Source of the DNA: an uncultured Lachnospiraceae bacterium
GTDB taxonomy: Bacteria; Bacillota; Clostridia; Lachnospirales; Lachnospiraceae
Assembly: GCA_910583815.1 (NCBI GenBank)
Contig: CAJTZB010000052.1
Location: 1 to 14,004 of the forward strand
Length of the DNA: 14,004 bases
Direction of reading: 5' to 3'
Shown here: positions 12,589 through 14,004 of the stretch, piece by piece
Position numbering within the stretch: the stretch's first letter is position 1
How the letters are laid out: every line of letters starts with the position of its first letter
Position numbers and translations under genes: made by a program
The notes under the pieces: model-generated
Databases searched by the model: none
Seen by the model: only the letters and a program-made list of their open reading frames with translations
What the model was told of the DNA's origin: nothing

Positions 12589-13884
12589 TTATTCATAAAC
12601 GGCAATGATGGAGCCGTTTGTATAAGAAACTGCCGCATTTGCACCGGGGTCTGCCGTAGTAAATATTGTGTTGCGCATCCGGTTTGAGGCGTAGTCTGTT
12701 CCTGCGGGGGCGACAACCTGACCGGCAAATGTTCCTGCGGTAATTGTGCTTGCTGCCTGTGTGTGCGAAGCGGCCGCGTAAGCAGTAGAAGCCGTGTAAG
12801 CAGCACTGCCAAGTCCTTTGACGGCAACGTTGGCAGCAGTCCCATTGGTATTCACAGAGATAGTGCCATTGGCAGAACCGGATGCGATGCTTCTTACGCC
12901 AGAGTTGCTGAAGGTAGTTCCGGACAGGGAAAGGCCTGTGCCTGCAGAATAGGTGGTGTTGGTTGTTTTAAAGCCGCTGTCATTGGTCAGCTCGCTTGTT
13001 TTCGTAGGAACGGTGATGTTGATGCTTCTTGCGCTGTCAGGGGCAATGACTGCTCCATTTTTTTTGATGGACACGATAACATTTCTTTCAGCGTCGCCTG
13101 CGGCATGGGCAGAATCGGCATGTGCCTTTGCGCTGTTCCATGCAGTAAGCAGGGCAGGAGTGATGCTATCCAATGCAGAGCTGTTGCTGTGTGCATGTTT
13201 TTTGTCTGCTGCATCGTTCCATTGGCTTTTTTCTTCGGCAGTCATATGGATAGTGCCGTTGCCTGTGTGGGTATCCAGTTCTGCCTGATTTGCTTTTGAT
13301 CCGACTGCAGCGTTCAGTGCTTCCACAACGCTTTGATGTTCCGTCATGGCATCTGCAATTTCTTTGAGTGTATCCAAGGTAGCAGGAGCACCGTTGACAA
13401 GCTGTGCGATTTTTGTATCTGTGTAAGCATTGGAATTGGCGTATGCCAGGTCAATGGCCTCCTGCTGTGCCGTGGACACCGGTTTGCTGCTGTCGGAGGT
13501 ATTGTCAATGTTGCCATAGCCCAATTGCTCTATTGTAACGGCATGAGGATTGTCTGTATCAAGCCGGTGGGCATCTAGGCTGTCCGACAGAGCGGCGCCC
13601 ATAGAACCCTCATAAACTGTTCCGTTTGAAGTGCCAAAAGGGAGGTTTTCGGCAGGAAGCTGCCTGTGGATATCTAATGGGGCAATGCCGTTTGGGGCAT
13701 TGACGTTATCCTGATGGGCATAGTAGTCATGGACTTCTTCATGATGTTTCAGGTAGGCAACCAGAGTGGCGCCGGTGATTTTATGGGTGACAGTGCCATC
13801 CTCTATGATGAAAATATCGGAATCTCTGATAGAAGAAGCCTCCGGCAGTTCTTTTATCTTAATTGTTTTTGGTAAATCAGCCAT
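12589..13884 (-). CDS. Phage tail fibre protein, 431 aa
   Basis: A classic modular fibre. The N-terminus (MADLPKTIKIKELPEASSIR, then DIFIIEDG) resembles head-fibre or baseplate-binding segments. Then TDNPHAVTIEQLGYGNIDNT (110-129) and KPVST are the 'NPH.VT..Q.G.GNVDNTSD.NKPVST' fibre repeat, followed by GAPATLDTLKEIADAM (165-180), the standard fibre helix. A second region (295-330, SELTNDSGF... and SAGTGLSLSGTTFS) is another fibre repeat, and ANGTISVNTNGTAANVAVKG follows. Residues 380-431 are a tip module shared with the 113-aa protein. Presumably trimeric and part of the adsorption apparatus. AAAAGGAGG precedes the ATG at 13884 by 6 nt, so the in-frame ATG ten codons upstream (13914) is rejected. 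Coupled to the 461-aa fibre by TAAAGGAGG. Confidence 0.85.
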   Translation of the reverse strand: MADLPKTIKIKELPEASSIRDSDIFIIEDGTVTHKITGATLVAYLKHHEEVHDYYAHQDNVNAPNGIAPLDIHRQLPAENLPFGTSNGTVYEGSMGAALSDSLDAHRLDTDNPHAVTIEQLGYGNIDNTSDSSKPVSTAQQEAIDLAYANSNAYTDTKIAQLVNGAPATLDTLKEIADAMTEHQSVVEALNAAVGSKANQAELDTHTGNGTIHMTAEEKSQWNDAADKKHAHSNSSALDSITPALLTAWNSAKAHADSAHAAGDAERNVIVSIKKNGAVIAPDSARSINITVPTKTSELTNDSGFKTTNTTYSAGTGLSLSGTTFSNSGVRSIASGSANGTISVNTNGTAANVAVKGLGSAAYTASTAYAAASHTQAASTITAGTFAGQVVAPAGTDYASNRMRNTIFTTADPGANAAVSYTNGSIIAVYE

Positions 13885-13918
13885 TTGCGGCCTCCTTTTG
13901 TGTTGGTTTTGCAATTAC

Positions 13919-14004
13919 TTATGGGCTTTGCTTGGCGGCGGTTTCTCGGATGCCGCTGATGTACATATCTTTGAAGTTTTTCATGCCGCAGGGAATTGTG
14001 ACCC
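13919..14004 (-). CDS. C-terminal end of an unidentified tail-operon gene (partial)
   Basis: The reading frame enters from beyond the window edge and ends at TAA (13919-13921). The last 27 residues include VTIPCGMKNFKDMYISGIRE and the ending TAAKQSP. The frame is open, and it sits 34 nt upstream of the next gene's start on the same strand. The gene is not recognisable from this fragment; by position it is another tail or baseplate protein. Confidence 0.55.
   Translation of the reverse strand, partial: VTIPCGMKNFKDMYISGIRETAAKQSP

Noticed and set aside
4436..14004. Diversity-generating retroelement or CRISPR array among the fibre genes
   Set aside because: No reverse transcriptase, no template/variable repeat pair at fibre 3' ends (the shared modules are fully divergent homologues rather than A-specific variants), and no regularly spaced repeats.

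Overview
The window reads as a chromosomal segment of a Gram-positive, low-to-mid GC Clostridia, most likely Lachnospiraceae. The evidence is strong AGGAGG-type ribosome binding sites ahead of nearly every gene, a DUF6514-like small protein, a FloT-type flotillin, a soluble CZB chemoreceptor, and phage tail genes of the kind seen in gut Clostridia prophages. I cannot name a species. All family calls are from reading the translations; no database search was possible.

Positions 1-4352 look like ordinary host chromosome. A minus-strand unit (25-codon leader ORF 395-472, then a 72-aa DUF6514-like gene 122-340) is divergent from a solitary flotillin gene (694-2271, plus). The flotillin converges on a GNAT acetyltransferase (2295-2762, minus). 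That gene is divergent from a soluble methyl-accepting chemotaxis protein with a C-terminal zinc-binding CZB domain (start set at 2952, end 4352, plus).

Positions 4436-14004 are one long minus-strand run of tightly packed genes, read here as the tail-tip and fibre end of a prophage or phage-tail-like element. In transcription order: an unknown gene (only its last 27 codons visible); a 431-aa fibre; a 461-aa fibre with beta-propeller-like repeats; a 115-aa accessory protein; a probably decayed XkdX-like small ORF; a 301-aa glycine-rich fibre; a 118-aa fibre-accessory protein; a 64-aa XkdX-like protein; a 363-aa fibronectin-III-like protein; a 300-aa distal-tail-like protein; a 532-aa DUF5048/gp27-like baseplate hub protein; proteins of 108 and 101 aa; and a 113-aa mini-fibre. 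The run ends at a strong hairpin terminator (4418-4454) that overlaps the last stop codon. Capsid, tape-measure, lysis and integration genes are not in the window.

The most interesting structure is modular reuse inside the tail cluster. Two fibre genes share a gapless 117-bp 5' segment (three 14-residue repeats, presumably the attachment stem) but carry unrelated C-terminal parts. Two other genes at opposite ends of the cluster share a gapless 52-residue C-terminal module. The fibre / accessory protein / XkdX-like trio appears twice, the second time with its last member apparently broken. The fibres also lie upstream of the hub, the reverse of the usual siphophage order. I see no wholly new defence or signalling system here. 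The swappable receptor-binding cassettes and a structured leader at 5501-5566 are the best leads.
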